A stretch of 6,006 nucleotides of DNA from a bacterium (GTDB lineage Bacteria; Patescibacteriota; Patescibacteriia; UBA1558; GWA2-36-10), in NCBI GenBank assembly GCA_030690875.1, contig JAUYFP010000040.1, positions 1 to 6,006 of the forward strand, read 5' to 3'. Position numbers and translations under genes: made by a program. Positions 5,596 through 6,006 of this stretch are shown here, piece after piece (positions within the stretch are counted from its first letter, which is position 1; each line of letters begins with the position of its first letter). The notes below the pieces were generated by a model, which was not told the origin of the DNA, ran no database searches, and saw only the letters and a list, made by a program, of their open reading frames with translations.

Positions 5596-6006
5596 TATCA
5601 ACAGCGAGGTGACTAGGGCGCTGACTAATATACCAACTACCACTTGCGCGTTAGTGTGTCCCAATCTTTCAGGCATTACTGGATATTTGTATTCTTTCTT
5701 GTCTGGTAGTTCTTTGATAAGCTGATTGATTATCTTGCCTTGTTCGCCTAATTGTAGTCTTATGCCCGAGGCATCTTTGATGATAATTAGTGAAAATATT
5801 AAGGCAATGGCAAAAGCTGGGTCATTTATTCCGTAATAATAGCTGATAACGATAGTCAACGATGTGACGAATGCCGCGTGGGATGAAGGCATTCCGCCAT
5901 AGTCAAAAAGCTTAAACCAAGTAAAATTGCCCTTAAAGGCCTCAACGGCCATTTTGATGACTTGGTTGACTAATAGGGCGATTATAGGTATTAAAAATAG
6001 TTTTCC
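5584..6006 (-). CDS. Divergent PAP2-family membrane protein (DUF212/YuiD-like), 5' end outside window
   Basis: The - strand frame is open from the right edge to TGA at 5586-5584, giving 140 visible residues. The Met encoded at 5952-5950 is internal: the 18 codons before it continue in frame as a hydrophobic segment ending NQVIK, as in the family. Few residues should be missing, since relatives have about 150. Visible motifs, counting from the edge: GGMPSSHAAF (37-46), DASGIR (78-83) and GHTNAQVVVG (116-125), the three conserved blocks of this family. Hydrophobic stretches near 1-17, 43-57, 63-77 and 120-139 suggest a multi-pass inner-membrane protein. The family is related to PAP2 acid phosphatases and vanadium haloperoxidases, but its activity is not established, so no reaction is assigned. 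It converges on gpmI copy 2 with a 14-base gap and has no evident link to glycolysis. Confidence 0.9.
   Translation of the reverse strand, partial: GKLFLIPIIALLVNQVIKMAVEAFKGNFTWFKLFDYGGMPSSHAAFVTSLTIVISYYYGINDPAFAIALIFSLIIIKDASGIRLQLGEQGKIINQLIKELPDKKEYKYPVMPERLGHTNAQVVVGILVSALVTSLLIFIW

Overview
The window is a lower-glycolysis gene cluster on the + strand (pgk, eno, and two tandem copies of cofactor-independent phosphoglycerate mutase), followed by an unrelated small membrane-protein gene on the - strand. The A/T-rich sequence, the style of the proteins and the small dispersed palindromic repeats between genes suggest a bacterium of the candidate phyla radiation (Patescibacteria, Parcubacteria-like). 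This is an inference from overall look, not from a marker gene. The standard bacterial code fits: Gly is written GGN, no TGA interrupts the four + strand genes, and the - strand gene ends at TGA where its family normally ends.

Layout. 1-701 holds the C-terminal 232 residues of phosphoglycerate kinase; its N-terminal domain lies off the left edge. 702-811 is a spacer with a GC-rich palindromic repeat and heptamer repeats. 812-2083 is enolase. 2084-2173 is a spacer that repeats the last 70 bases before and into eno almost exactly, apart from 14 extra bases (two heptamers). 2174-3736 is a divergent 2,3-bisphosphoglycerate-independent phosphoglycerate mutase (iPGM copy 1). 3737-3991 is the largest non-coding stretch and holds two related imperfect palindromes (A and B) with a possible promoter between them. 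3992-5569 is a second, more canonical iPGM (copy 2). It ends 14 bases from the stop of a convergent gene for a DUF212/YuiD-like divergent PAP2-family membrane protein, whose 5' end runs off the right edge.

How the genes work together. Phosphoglycerate kinase makes 3-phosphoglycerate and ATP, iPGM isomerises it to 2-phosphoglycerate, and enolase dehydrates that to phosphoenolpyruvate, so the cluster covers three consecutive steps. The two iPGM genes are the main puzzle. Both keep the whole metal-binding set and the catalytic serine, but copy 1 has an altered substrate-loop motif and a shorter C-terminus.

The most unusual non-coding feature is that each of the three spacers in the operon holds a hairpin-forming repeat. 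The near-identical leader shared by eno and gpmI copy 1 extends through the start codon. No undescribed protein system is visible.
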